A stretch of 64,000 bases of DNA from UBA1672 sp965263215 (GTDB lineage Bacteria; Pseudomonadota; Alphaproteobacteria; Micavibrionales; Micavibrionaceae): contig OZ253663.1 of assembly GCA_965263215.1 (NCBI GenBank), positions 806,001-870,000 of the forward strand, read 5' to 3'. The notes beneath the pieces are model-generated. The model was given only the letters and a program-made list of their open reading frames with translations, was not told the origin of the DNA and searched no databases. Each line of letters starts with the position of its first letter. Within the stretch, counting starts at the first letter, position 1. Shown piece by piece: positions 1-7,028 of the stretch. The position numbers and the translations under genes were made by a program.

Positions 1-382
1 TCATCATGCCGCGCTGCACCGCTTGAGCGAGCTTGAAGGGGGCGGTTAGGTTTACATCCAGAACATCTTGCCAGTCATCCGCGCTCATCCGCATGGAAAG
101 GCCATCGCGTGTTAAGCCTGCATTATTCACCAGAATATCAATTTGCCCCATGGCTTCGTCTGCGCGTTTGATTAAATCTTTGATCGATTCATCATCAGAA
201 AGATCAGCAGGCAGGACATGAACACGGTCGCCAAGCTCCGCCGCCAGAGCGTTCAATTTCTCTTCATTACGGCCTGAAATCCCAACAACGGCGCCTTGCG
301 CGTGCAGTGATTTTGCAATTTCTCCACCAATTCCGCCTGTTGCGCCCGTTACAAGCGCACATTTTTCTGTAAAATCGAACAT
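1..382 (-). CDS. fabG: 3-oxoacyl-ACP reductase FabG (3' end outside window)
   Basis: Short-chain dehydrogenase that reduces 3-oxoacyl-ACP with NADPH in cytosolic type II fatty acid synthesis. The first 127 residues are visible. They carry the Rossmann nucleotide motif TGATGGIG near residues 12-19 and the NNAG motif near residue 87, followed by a FabG-like DGLSMRM stretch. The catalytic Ser-Tyr-Lys lie beyond the window edge, so activity cannot be judged. The ATG at 380-382 begins right at the conserved N terminus. fabD lies about 900 bases upstream on the same strand, but two opposite-strand genes separate them, which is unusual. Fold certain; FabG rather than another SDR is supported by the motifs and by fabD nearby. 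Confidence 0.93.
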   Translation of the reverse strand, partial: MFDFTEKCALVTGATGGIGGEIAKSLHAQGAVVGISGRNEEKLNALAAELGDRVHVLPADLSDDESIKDLIKRADEAMGQIDILVNNAGLTRDGLSMRMSADDWQDVLDVNLTAPFKLAQAVQRGMM

Positions 383-478
383 ATTTTGTTAACCTTTTTT
401 CTATATAGTGTACCTAAGATTTAAACATTAGGAATGGGCTTGTAAAGACGAGAAAAAAGAGTAATATGCCCCATTAAA

Positions 479-493
479 TGAGAATCGTTATCA
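479..493. promoter_or_regulatory. Fur-box-like palindrome between fabG and the 617-1283 pair
   Basis: The 15-base site TGAGAATCGTTATCA matches the classical 7-1-7 Fur box TGATAATNATTATCA at 12 of 14 defined positions. It lies 97 bases upstream of the fabG start and 124 bases upstream of the likely start of the opposite small gene, so it could act on either. That it binds Fur is an inference from the match alone. The rest of the 383-616 gap is AT-rich, with no RNA gene or convincing promoter pair; a TTGACA hexamer at 520-525 lacks a good partner. Confidence 0.35.
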
Positions 494-616
494 ACTGAGT
501 AAAGGGAACTGTATTTTTATTGACATAGCGCGGAAGCAGGCGTAAAGCTGTCGAAATAGTGAATTATTAGTTATTTTTTGTGCACTTTGTCGAAAAGATA
601 TGGTAGAAATAAGGAA

Positions 617-949
617 ATGAGCTTATCTGCGCAAATGAAACAACAGTTCTTTAAAGCTGCTGAGGCGGTTCTTACCGACCCTAGGTTTCAGCAGAAGCCC
701 GTTTTGTATATCGAAATCGAGACATTCAAACAGATTTTCAGCCCGATTAAACGCGTTTTAGAAAGCGATCCCATGCATGATGGATCGGAAATAAAACTTA
801 GCCGTCAAATCGAAGAATTACGCCGTATGTGCTTGGAAGCGCAAGTTGCGCGCGCCACCAAAGATAAACACACCAAAGAACGCCGTACGAAACTGATCAA
901 TACCCTGCAAGGATTGATGGAAAAAGTGCAGGAGGTCGAAAATGCCTGA
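617..949 (+). CDS. hypothetical protein, first gene of a two-gene unit
   Basis: A 110-residue soluble, charged protein that I do not recognise. No signal peptide, membrane segment or known motif is visible; the second half (from about residue 55) is Arg/Lys/Glu-rich and probably helical. I chose the ATG at 617, preceded by AAGGAA; an in-frame ATG at 578 would add 13 residues without a visible ribosome site. It overlaps the next gene by 8 bases, so the two are surely co-translated. The pair is transcribed away from fabG and toward fabD, splitting two genes that normally lie together. A Fur-box-like site lies about 125 bases upstream. Confidence 0.7.
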   Translation: MSLSAQMKQQFFKAAEAVLTDPRFQQKPVLYIEIETFKQIFSPIKRVLESDPMHDGSEIKLSRQIEELRRMCLEAQVARATKDKHTKERRTKLINTLQGLMEKVQEVENA

Positions 950-1283
950 TGGTATGCTTTACAAACCAGCCGGTATGATCCCGCTCGATTCAGATGAGTT
1001 TGCGGATTTATCTGACACTTTGGCGGAAATGCTCGGTGAGGCAGGGGCTATCTTCGGCGAATCTCTACACCGTGATGATATCGGTGATGCAATCTCGGAA
1101 GTTGGGCAGAATATCAGAGGCGCGCAAAAGCGTTCGTGGTTTCCTGACCCTGACTTTAAAGAAGCAGTGCCTGTTGAGGATATGGATATTGCTTTTGGTG
1201 ATGCTGCGTTTGATCCGCATGCGGACGAGTTCGACGAGAATGAACCTGAGCTTGTAGTTCATGAAACACTCGATGCGCATTAA
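942..1283 (+). CDS. hypothetical acidic protein, second gene of the unit
   Basis: A 113-residue, strongly acidic protein; the last 40 residues are dominated by Asp and Glu. No signal peptide, membrane segment or recognised domain. Translation starts at the ATG at 942, with a strong ribosome site GGAGGT at 931-936 inside the upstream gene. The 8-base overlap indicates coupled expression with a basic, helix-rich partner, so a complex between the two products is possible but not shown. It converges on fabD with an 10-base gap. A small antitoxin-like or chaperone-like role would be speculation. Confidence 0.7.
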   Translation: MPDGMLYKPAGMIPLDSDEFADLSDTLAEMLGEAGAIFGESLHRDDIGDAISEVGQNIRGAQKRSWFPDPDFKEAVPVEDMDIAFGDAAFDPHADEFDENEPELVVHETLDAH

Positions 1284-1293
1284 ACGCTTCGGT

Positions 1294-2241
1294 TTATCCT
1301 TTTAATTTTTCAATCAAAGATTCGATTTGTTCCGGCGTGCCGACGCTTTCGCACGCAATGGAACGATCAATACGGCGTGCAAGGCCGCTCAGGACTTTAC
1401 CCGCGCCGAGTTCAACCATTTGATCCACGCCTTGGTCACGCATATATAAAACAGATTCTCTCCAGCGCACCATGCCTGTGATTTGTTCAATCAGAAGCTC
1501 TTTCAATCTTTCGGCATTACTTTCTGCTGTGGCAGTTACGTTTGCAACAACCGGAACAACCGGTGCGTTGAATGTCGTGTCGGCCAAGGCAGGTGCCATG
1601 GCTTCGGCGGCGGGGGACATTAAGGCACAGTGGAAAGGCGCACTCACAGGGAGGATTACGGCCTTGCGTGCACCACGCTCTGTGGCAAGGGTAACGGCGC
1701 GCTCAACGGCTTCTTTATGACCGCTAACAACGACTTGCCCGTCGGAATTATCATTGGCGGCGGTGCAAACTTCGCTGTGTGCTGCGGCTTTGGCGATTTC
1801 TGCGACGACATCAAAATCCAGCCCTAAAACCGCGGCCATAGAGCCGACGCCGACGGGTACAGCGCGTTGCATCGATTGTCCGCGTAATTTTAAAAGGCGC
1901 GCTGTATCACCAATCGCGATTGTGCCAACGGCAGTTAAGGCGGAATACTCTCCCAATGAATGGCCTGCAACAAAAGAACACGCATCTTTTAACGCGATGC
2001 CACCTTGTTTTTGCAGAACATTCACAACTGCCATGGAAACAGCCATGAGAGCAGGCTGTGTGTTTTCCGTCATGTTTAAATCGGCTTCGTTGCCATCAAA
2101 CATCATACCACTGAGGTTTTGTGACAAGCTGTCATCGACTTCTTGAAATATCTCGCGTGCGTCAGGGAATGATTCGTTTAAATCTTTACCCATTCCGATA
2201 AATTGTGATCCTTGCCCCGGAAAAACAAACGCTGTCGCCAT
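1294..2241 (-). CDS. fabD: malonyl-CoA:ACP transacylase FabD
   Basis: Transfers malonyl from CoA to acyl carrier protein, the committing step for chain elongation in type II fatty acid synthesis; cytosolic. The 315 residues match the usual family length. FPGQGSQ opens the protein, the nucleophile Ser95 sits in GHSLGEYS (93-100), the carboxylate-binding Arg is in LKLRGQ near 120, and the catalytic His204 is in APFHCALM. The C terminus carries the expected VELGAGKVLSGL stretch. In most alphaproteobacteria fabG follows directly; here two opposite-strand genes intervene. The 278 bases upstream (2242-2518) contain no gene and presumably the fabD promoter. Confidence 0.97.
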   Translation of the reverse strand: MATAFVFPGQGSQFIGMGKDLNESFPDAREIFQEVDDSLSQNLSGMMFDGNEADLNMTENTQPALMAVSMAVVNVLQKQGGIALKDACSFVAGHSLGEYSALTAVGTIAIGDTARLLKLRGQSMQRAVPVGVGSMAAVLGLDFDVVAEIAKAAAHSEVCTAANDNSDGQVVVSGHKEAVERAVTLATERGARKAVILPVSAPFHCALMSPAAEAMAPALADTTFNAPVVPVVANVTATAESNAERLKELLIEQITGMVRWRESVLYMRDQGVDQMVELGAGKVLSGLARRIDRSIACESVGTPEQIESLIEKLKG

Positions 2242-2518
2242 AACCTTATATCCTTTTAAAATCGTTTTGTTCGAACGTATTAGCCTTCGACAGTATGATA
2301 AAACCGTATTTTGTCAACAGCGAAACCTGCATACAAACTCCGTTAACATTTGCCAAAACCCCGTTTTTTGTGCAATTATTACGTTCTGGCGTTATTTTCG
2401 GTAATTTTATTACGCCAATGGGGGCGTTTTTCTATACAAGTGTGGTTGTGATTTACAGCATGTTGCGTTGTGTGGCGCAGGCATGTTTTTGAATTATTTT
2501 GAATCGGGAGAGACAATA

Positions 2519-2812
2519 ATGAAAAATCGTATCATGAGGCGAGAAGTGCGCTATATCATCGAGGAAATGAACGCGGCTTATAGCACGTTTTCTGAACATA
2601 ATTATATGAACGCTGACTATGCAGGATTTGCAGGCATGGCCATTGGTGAATTTCGCAATGCCTTGCGCAATCAGACGCTGACGCGTGAAGAGCTTGAAAG
2701 GATGCTGCGTGATGGTATTCAAAAGCACCGTCAAGAGGGCGAAGAAACAGATTGGGCACGCTTTCTTGCCTCGCATATGGCGCAAACATCGAACACGGAT
2801 CGCTTGATTTAA
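2519..2812 (+). CDS. hypothetical small protein
   Basis: A 97-residue hydrophilic, probably all-helical protein that I do not recognise. I chose the ATG at 2519, which has the ribosome site GGGAGAG at 2506-2512; an upstream in-frame ATG at 2468 would add 17 poorly conserved-looking residues. No cysteine, signal peptide or membrane segment. It lies alone between fabD, which is divergent, and the rpsF operon promoter, so it is probably monocistronic. No function is proposed. Confidence 0.65.
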   Translation: MKNRIMRREVRYIIEEMNAAYSTFSEHNYMNADYAGFAGMAIGEFRNALRNQTLTREELERMLRDGIQKHRQEGEETDWARFLASHMAQTSNTDRLI

Positions 2813-2863
2813 CGCTGGGCGTGGCTGTAACAGTTATTTTCCTATTAAAAATGCACAAAAAAC

Positions 2864-2891
2864 TTGCGTATTCCCGCAAGAACGCTATAGT
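2864..2891 (+). promoter_or_regulatory. probable sigma-70 promoter of the rpsF operon
   Basis: TTGCGT (2864-2869) and TATAGT (2886-2891) are separated by 16 bases, ahead of the rpsF leader. The -35 hexamer lies inside a perfect inverted repeat, CTTGCG / CGCAAG (2863-2868 and 2875-2880), which could be an operator. Predicted from the hexamers and the position only. Confidence 0.55.
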
Positions 2892-2913
2892 CTGCCCACT
2901 TTAATCAACCTCG

Positions 2914-2972
2914 CTGGTGATTAGGCATCATCAGCTAAGCTGTAGCAAAGGGTTACAGCACAACCCGGGAGG
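2914..2972 (+). promoter_or_regulatory. structured rpsF leader: hairpin plus possible pseudoknot at the ribosome site
   Basis: Two foldable elements lie between the promoter and rpsF. Hairpin 1 is CTGGTGAT (2914-2921) paired to ATCATCAG (2927-2934), eight pairs with one G-U. Hairpin 2 is GCTGTA (2939-2944) paired to TACAGC (2954-2959). Its loop contains GGGT (2950-2953), which can pair with ACCC (2963-2966), forming an H-type pseudoknot that abuts the ribosome site GGGAGG (2967-2972). rpsF leaders in many bacteria bind the S6:S18 protein pair for feedback control. Whether this fold is that element or a variant is inference. Confidence 0.5.
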
Positions 2973-2979
2973 AAATGAC

Positions 2980-3366
2980 ATGCCTTATTATGAAACCGTG
3001 TTTATCGCACGGCAAGACCTGACGGAAGCACAAGTCAAAGATATGACGGAAGCTTTCTCTAAAATAATTACAGATGCAAAAGGTAAAATCACCAAAACTG
3101 AGTTCTGGGGTTTAAAATCGTTTGCTTACCGTATCAATAAAGCGCGCAAGGGACATTATGTTCTGCTCGAGCTTGATACTGACAGCGAAGCTTTGGTTGA
3201 GATGGAAAGACAAATGCGTTTACACGAAGATGTTGTGCGCTTTTTGACAATTCGTCTGGAAGAGCTAACCGATGGTCCATCCGTTGTGATGGATAAAGGT
3301 GGTCGTGATGATGATAAAAAACCAAGATTTGATAAAGATAAAAAACATAAGAAGGAGGCCGCGTAA
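2980..3366 (+). CDS. rpsF: 30S ribosomal protein bS6
   Basis: Small-subunit protein that binds the central domain of 16S rRNA together with S18. The 128 residues open with MPYYETVFIARQDL and contain the family block FWGLKSFAYRINKARKGHY, then a Lys/Asp-rich C-terminal tail of about 30 residues, as often seen in alphaproteobacteria. The ATG at 2980 follows GGGAGG at 2967-2972; a nearer ATG at 2975 is out of frame. It is the first gene of rpsF-rpsR-rplI and shares one base with rpsR. The upstream leader can form a pseudoknot near its start, consistent with autogenous control. Confidence 0.97.
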   Translation: MPYYETVFIARQDLTEAQVKDMTEAFSKIITDAKGKITKTEFWGLKSFAYRINKARKGHYVLLELDTDSEALVEMERQMRLHEDVVRFLTIRLEELTDGPSVVMDKGGRDDDKKPRFDKDKKHKKEAA

Positions 3367-3650
3367 TGTCTGCTGCTGATGCACCAACTGTAAAACGTCC
3401 GTTTTTCCGTCGTAAAAAAACATGTCCTTTCACCGGCCCGAATGCGCCGGCTATTGACTGGAAAGACACACGTCTATTAGGCCGTTATATCTCGGAACGC
3501 GGGAAAATTATCCCAAGCCGTATCACTGCCGTATCTCAAAAGAAGCAACGTGAATTGGCAACTGCCATCAAACGTGCACGCTACATGGGATTACTGCCTT
3601 ATGTTCAACATGACACCGATCAGGGCCATCAAGGCCGCGGTCGTCACTAG
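3366..3650 (+). CDS. rpsR: 30S ribosomal protein bS18
   Basis: Partner of S6 on the 16S rRNA platform. 94 residues, slightly longer than the usual 75-85 because of a basic N-terminal extension (PFFRRKKTCPFTG). The core shows DWKDTRLLGRYISERGKI, PSRITAV and KQRELATAIKRARYMGLLP, all typical. Its ATG overlaps the rpsF stop by one base (TAATG), with AAGGAGG just upstream, so the two are translationally coupled. rplI follows 21 bases downstream. Confidence 0.97.
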   Translation: MSAADAPTVKRPFFRRKKTCPFTGPNAPAIDWKDTRLLGRYISERGKIIPSRITAVSQKKQRELATAIKRARYMGLLPYVQHDTDQGHQGRGRH

Positions 3651-3671
3651 ATCGAGATTTGGAGAAAAACT

Positions 3672-4337
3672 ATGTCTACACAAGTTATTTTATTAGAGCG
3701 CGTAGAAAAACTCGGTGAGCTTGGCGAAATCGTCAATGTGAAACCTGGTTATGCTCGTAACTACTTGTTGCCGCAAAAGAAAGCTTTGCGTGCAAGTAAG
3801 GAAAACGTTGCATATTTCGAAGCGCAAAAGAAAACGCTCGAAGCTGATAACGAGAAGAAGAGAAAAGAAGCAGAAAAGTTTGCTAAGAAGATTGACGGCA
3901 TCACAGTGCCTGTTATTCGTCAGGCATCAGAAGCCGGTCAGCTTTTCGGTTCTGTGAACTCTCGTGATATTGCCGCTGCTGTTTCTGAAGAATCAAAAGA
4001 AACAATCACACGTAATATGGTTGACCTTAACCAAAACATCAAAACAATCGGCCTTATTCCGGTTGCTGTTGTTTTGCATCCGGAAGTTAAGGTTGAAGTG
4101 ATTGTGAACATTGCGCGTACTGTTGAAGAAGCTGAAATTCAGGCGAAGACAGGTCGTGCGTTGGTTGCAGAAGCTGCTGAGCCGGAAACAATTGAAGAAG
4201 TTGTTCAAGCCGCAGAAGCTGAAATCGTTGAAGATGACCTTGCTTTCGAAGAAGGCGCAAAACCTGAGGTTGGCGATGATTCTGAAGGCGAGAAAGTCGA
4301 AGATGAAGCTACAGCAAAAAAAGATGATGAGGGTTAA
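3672..4337 (+). CDS. rplI: 50S ribosomal protein bL9 with acidic C-terminal extension
   Basis: Large-subunit protein at the base of the L1 stalk. The N domain (VILLERVEKLGELGEIVNVKPGYARNYL, shown here only as its family block) and the long connecting helix rich in Lys/Glu are clear, followed by the C domain with GQLFGSVNSRDIA. At 221 residues it exceeds the usual 148 or so; the last 70 residues are an Asp/Glu-rich tail. Such tails occur in alphaproteobacterial L9 and their role is unclear. SD GGAG at 3661-3664 precedes the ATG. It is the last gene of the ribosomal operon, which ends at the hairpin at 4403-4437. Confidence 0.96.
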   Translation: MSTQVILLERVEKLGELGEIVNVKPGYARNYLLPQKKALRASKENVAYFEAQKKTLEADNEKKRKEAEKFAKKIDGITVPVIRQASEAGQLFGSVNSRDIAAAVSEESKETITRNMVDLNQNIKTIGLIPVAVVLHPEVKVEVIVNIARTVEEAEIQAKTGRALVAEAAEPETIEEVVQAAEAEIVEDDLAFEEGAKPEVGDDSEGEKVEDEATAKKDDEG

Positions 4338-4402
4338 GGTAAGGCCTGATAACCTTTGTTCGTGACTATCCCCGATATTCACACCCTGTAAAGAATGAAG
4401 AG

Positions 4403-4437
4403 CTAGCAGATGCGGTATGTGTCTGCTAGTTTTTTTT
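4403..4437 (+). terminator. Rho-independent terminator after rplI
   Basis: A perfect eight-pair stem, CTAGCAGA (4403-4410) with TCTGCTAG (4422-4429) around an 11-base loop, is followed by eight T residues (4430-4437). The T-run ends one base before the ATG of dnaB, leaving no room for a ribosome site. It may therefore also act as an attenuator between the ribosomal genes and dnaB. Confidence 0.88.
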
Positions 4438-4438
4438 G

Positions 4439-5935
4439 ATGAGTACAGATACAGCATTTCAAACCATTGCGGGTGCGCAAGTTTCCGCCAATGAACAACC
4501 TGATAATCCGCACTACCGGATGTTACCCCACAACCAAGACGCAGAGCAGGGATTGCTCGGCGCGCTTTTGGTGAATAACAATGCCTATGAAAAGGTGTCG
4601 GATCTCTTGAAGGCCGAACATTTTTTCATGCCCGTGCATCAGCGCATCTACACCGCGATCACACAATTCGTAGAGCGCGGACAAACGGCATCGCCCGTCA
4701 CGCTTAAGGGGTACTTCGAAAAGGACGAAGATCTTAGTGATTTAGGCGGCGGCGTCTATTTGGCCGATTTGGCGGACAGCATCGCCAGTATCATCAATGT
4801 GCGTGATTATGCGGAAACGGTGTATCAGTTGTTCATGCGGCGTGAATTGATCGGACTGGGTGAGGATATTGTTAATGACGCCCATGCGCAGCGTTTAGAT
4901 GCCGCGCCGATGGACACAATCGAAGAAGCCGAATCACGGTTATTTTCTCTGGCCGAAAGCGGTGAGACGAAAGGTGGCTTTACGTCTCTACGTGATTCTG
5001 TACTGGTTTCCATCGAGGTTGCGGAGAAGGCATTTAAAACCAAAGGGCACGTGACCGGTTTTACCACAGGTTTGCGTGATATGGATAAACAGCTCGGCGG
5101 TCTGCATCCATCTGATTTGATCATTCTTGCCGGACGCCCATCAATGGGTAAAACGGCATTGGCGACCAACATGGCGTTTAACTCTGCACGCGCTTATGCG
5201 CAATCGGGCGGTAATGAGGGCGCACGCGTTGGGTTCTTCTCGCTTGAGATGGCGGCAGATCAGCTTGCCACGCGTATTTTGGCGGATGTTGCGAATATTT
5301 CCGGTCATGCGATCAAGCAGGGGGATATCAAGCAAGAAGATTTTCAGAATTTCGTAAAAGCGAGCCAGCAGCTCTCGCAAATTCCCCTTTATATTGATGA
5401 CACACCCGCCTTGACGATTGGCGCCGTGCGTACACGTTCGCGGCGATTAAAACGTCAGCACGGCCTTGATATGGTGGTGGTGGACTACCTTCAGCTCTTG
5501 CGCGGGACAGGGTCACGTCAGGCGGAATCCAACCGTGTTCAGGAAGTTGCTGAAATTACACGCGGACTAAAAGCGATTGCTAAAGAGCTTCAAATTCCTG
5601 TTCTTGCCCTGTCACAGCTTTCGCGTGCGGTTGAGCAGCGCGAGGATAAACGCCCGATGCTGTCTGACTTGCGGGAGTCTGGGTCGATTGAGCAAGATGC
5701 GGACGTGGTGATGTTTGTCTACCGTGAGGAATATTACCTTCACCGCGCGGAGCCTGATATAGGCACGGAAAAACACATGCAGTGGCAGGAAAAATGTGAA
5801 CGCGCCTTAAATATCGGTGAATGTATTGTTGCCAAGGCTCGTCACGGCCCGATCGGCTCGGTGCGCATGCATTTTGACGGGCATGTCACAAGGTTCAGTG
5901 ATTTGGACGAACATCACGATACTCAAAGATTCTAG
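4439..5935 (+). CDS. dnaB: replicative DNA helicase DnaB
   Basis: Hexameric 5'-3' helicase that unwinds DNA at the replication fork and recruits primase. 498 residues, normal length. The N-terminal domain contains HNQDAEQGLLGALL (31-44); the RecA-like domain has Walker A GRPSMGKT (232-239), SLEM near 268 and Walker B VVVDYLQ (346-352), with SQLSRAVEQR and LRESGSIEQDAD downstream. The start is odd: the ATG at 4439 sits directly after the terminator T-run with no Shine-Dalgarno. The next in-frame ATG (4520, residue 28) also lacks one. It is either leaderless or made by an unusual route. alr follows 9 bases downstream, a common alphaproteobacterial order. Confidence 0.96.
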   Translation: MSTDTAFQTIAGAQVSANEQPDNPHYRMLPHNQDAEQGLLGALLVNNNAYEKVSDLLKAEHFFMPVHQRIYTAITQFVERGQTASPVTLKGYFEKDEDLSDLGGGVYLADLADSIASIINVRDYAETVYQLFMRRELIGLGEDIVNDAHAQRLDAAPMDTIEEAESRLFSLAESGETKGGFTSLRDSVLVSIEVAEKAFKTKGHVTGFTTGLRDMDKQLGGLHPSDLIILAGRPSMGKTALATNMAFNSARAYAQSGGNEGARVGFFSLEMAADQLATRILADVANISGHAIKQGDIKQEDFQNFVKASQQLSQIPLYIDDTPALTIGAVRTRSRRLKRQHGLDMVVVDYLQLLRGTGSRQAESNRVQEVAEITRGLKAIAKELQIPVLALSQLSRAVEQREDKRPMLSDLRESGSIEQDADVVMFVYREEYYLHRAEPDIGTEKHMQWQEKCERALNIGECIVAKARHGPIGSVRMHFDGHVTRFSDLDEHHDTQRF

Positions 5936-5944
5936 GGGGCGTTC

Positions 5945-7015
5945 ATGGGCGCACTTACTGGTGAGTTGACGATTGATCTGGGCGCAGTTCGGCGCAATTA
6001 CAAAATTCTGCAAGATAAAGTAGGAGCGAATTGTGCTGTTGCACCATCGGTGAAGGCTAATGCCTATGGTCTTGGCGCGGCGCAGGTCGTTCCAGCCCTG
6101 TATGGGGCGGGAGCGCGGGCATTTTTCGTGGCCACTATTGATGAAGGGATTGAGCTTCGATCACTTTTTTTTGATATCGAAATTTATATTCTCAATGGTT
6201 TTGTAGAAACAGCGCGCGATGTTTATCAAGAATATAACCTTACTCCAGTGCTTAATTCTTTGCATGACATCAAAACTTACGGGCGCGGCGCGGCGATTCT
6301 GCATTTTGATACTGGTATGAACAGACTTGGTATTCCTGCCGATGAGGCTGAGATGATTACTTCTGATTTATCCATTTTGAATGATATTGATGTGCGCTGT
6401 GCCATGAGCCACTTTGTGTCGTCCGAAGAGACACAAAACCCAATGAATGCCGAACAGTTCGCGCGGTTTCAAACAATCATGATGCATTTTCCTAATGCTA
6501 ATTTTTCAATGTGCAATTCAGGCGGTGTGTTTTTATCGTCCGATTATCATCTGGATATGGTGCGCCCTGGAATCGCGCTTTATGGCGGTCATCCGTCTGA
6601 TTTTGTGGCTGAAAACCCAATGAATCCGGTCGTATCGTTAAACGTACCCGTTTTGCAAATCCACGGTGTCAAAGAGGGGGAAACTGCTGGATATAACAGT
6701 ACGCATCGTTTCAATAAAAACGGCAATGTTGCGGTTATGTCAATCGGCTATGCTGACGGGCTTTTCCGTGCGATCAGTAACGAGGGCGCACTTTATTGGA
6801 TGGGCTATAAATTGCCTGTTCGCGGACGTGTGTCGATGGATTTGGTGGTTTGTGATTTGGGCGCTGTTCCTGAAGCAGAATTTCCGAAAATCGGTGATAT
6901 GGCAGAGGTCATAGGGTCGCATCAAACCATTGATGATCTGGCGCAATCGGCGGGCACGATATCATACGAAATATTGACCGCGCTCGGGGCGCGGTACAAA
7001 AGAATTTATGTTTGA
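5945..7015 (+). CDS. alr: alanine racemase
   Basis: PLP enzyme that makes D-alanine for peptidoglycan. 356 residues. The PLP lysine is Lys37 in VKANAYGLG, and the second catalytic base is probably Tyr250 in AGYNSTH. Other family features are FDTGMNRLGI, MVRPGIALYG and RGRVSMDL. The ATG at 5945 follows TAGGGGGC and begins nine bases after dnaB, so it is co-transcribed. It converges on a peptidoglycan-binding-like gene. With the dipeptidase and PBP1A downstream it forms a loose cell-wall neighbourhood. The stretch near residue 75 (LFFDIEIYIL) is more hydrophobic than usual but in frame. Confidence 0.96.
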   Translation: MGALTGELTIDLGAVRRNYKILQDKVGANCAVAPSVKANAYGLGAAQVVPALYGAGARAFFVATIDEGIELRSLFFDIEIYILNGFVETARDVYQEYNLTPVLNSLHDIKTYGRGAAILHFDTGMNRLGIPADEAEMITSDLSILNDIDVRCAMSHFVSSEETQNPMNAEQFARFQTIMMHFPNANFSMCNSGGVFLSSDYHLDMVRPGIALYGGHPSDFVAENPMNPVVSLNVPVLQIHGVKEGETAGYNSTHRFNKNGNVAVMSIGYADGLFRAISNEGALYWMGYKLPVRGRVSMDLVVCDLGAVPEAEFPKIGDMAEVIGSHQTIDDLAQSAGTISYEILTALGARYKRIYV

Positions 7016-7028
7016 TAATTCCTGAGAC

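Noticed and set aside
2412..2432. Small hairpin ACGCC/GGCGT followed by T residues
   Set aside because: No plus-strand gene ends ahead of it; stem of only five pairs. Probably chance in AT-rich spacer.
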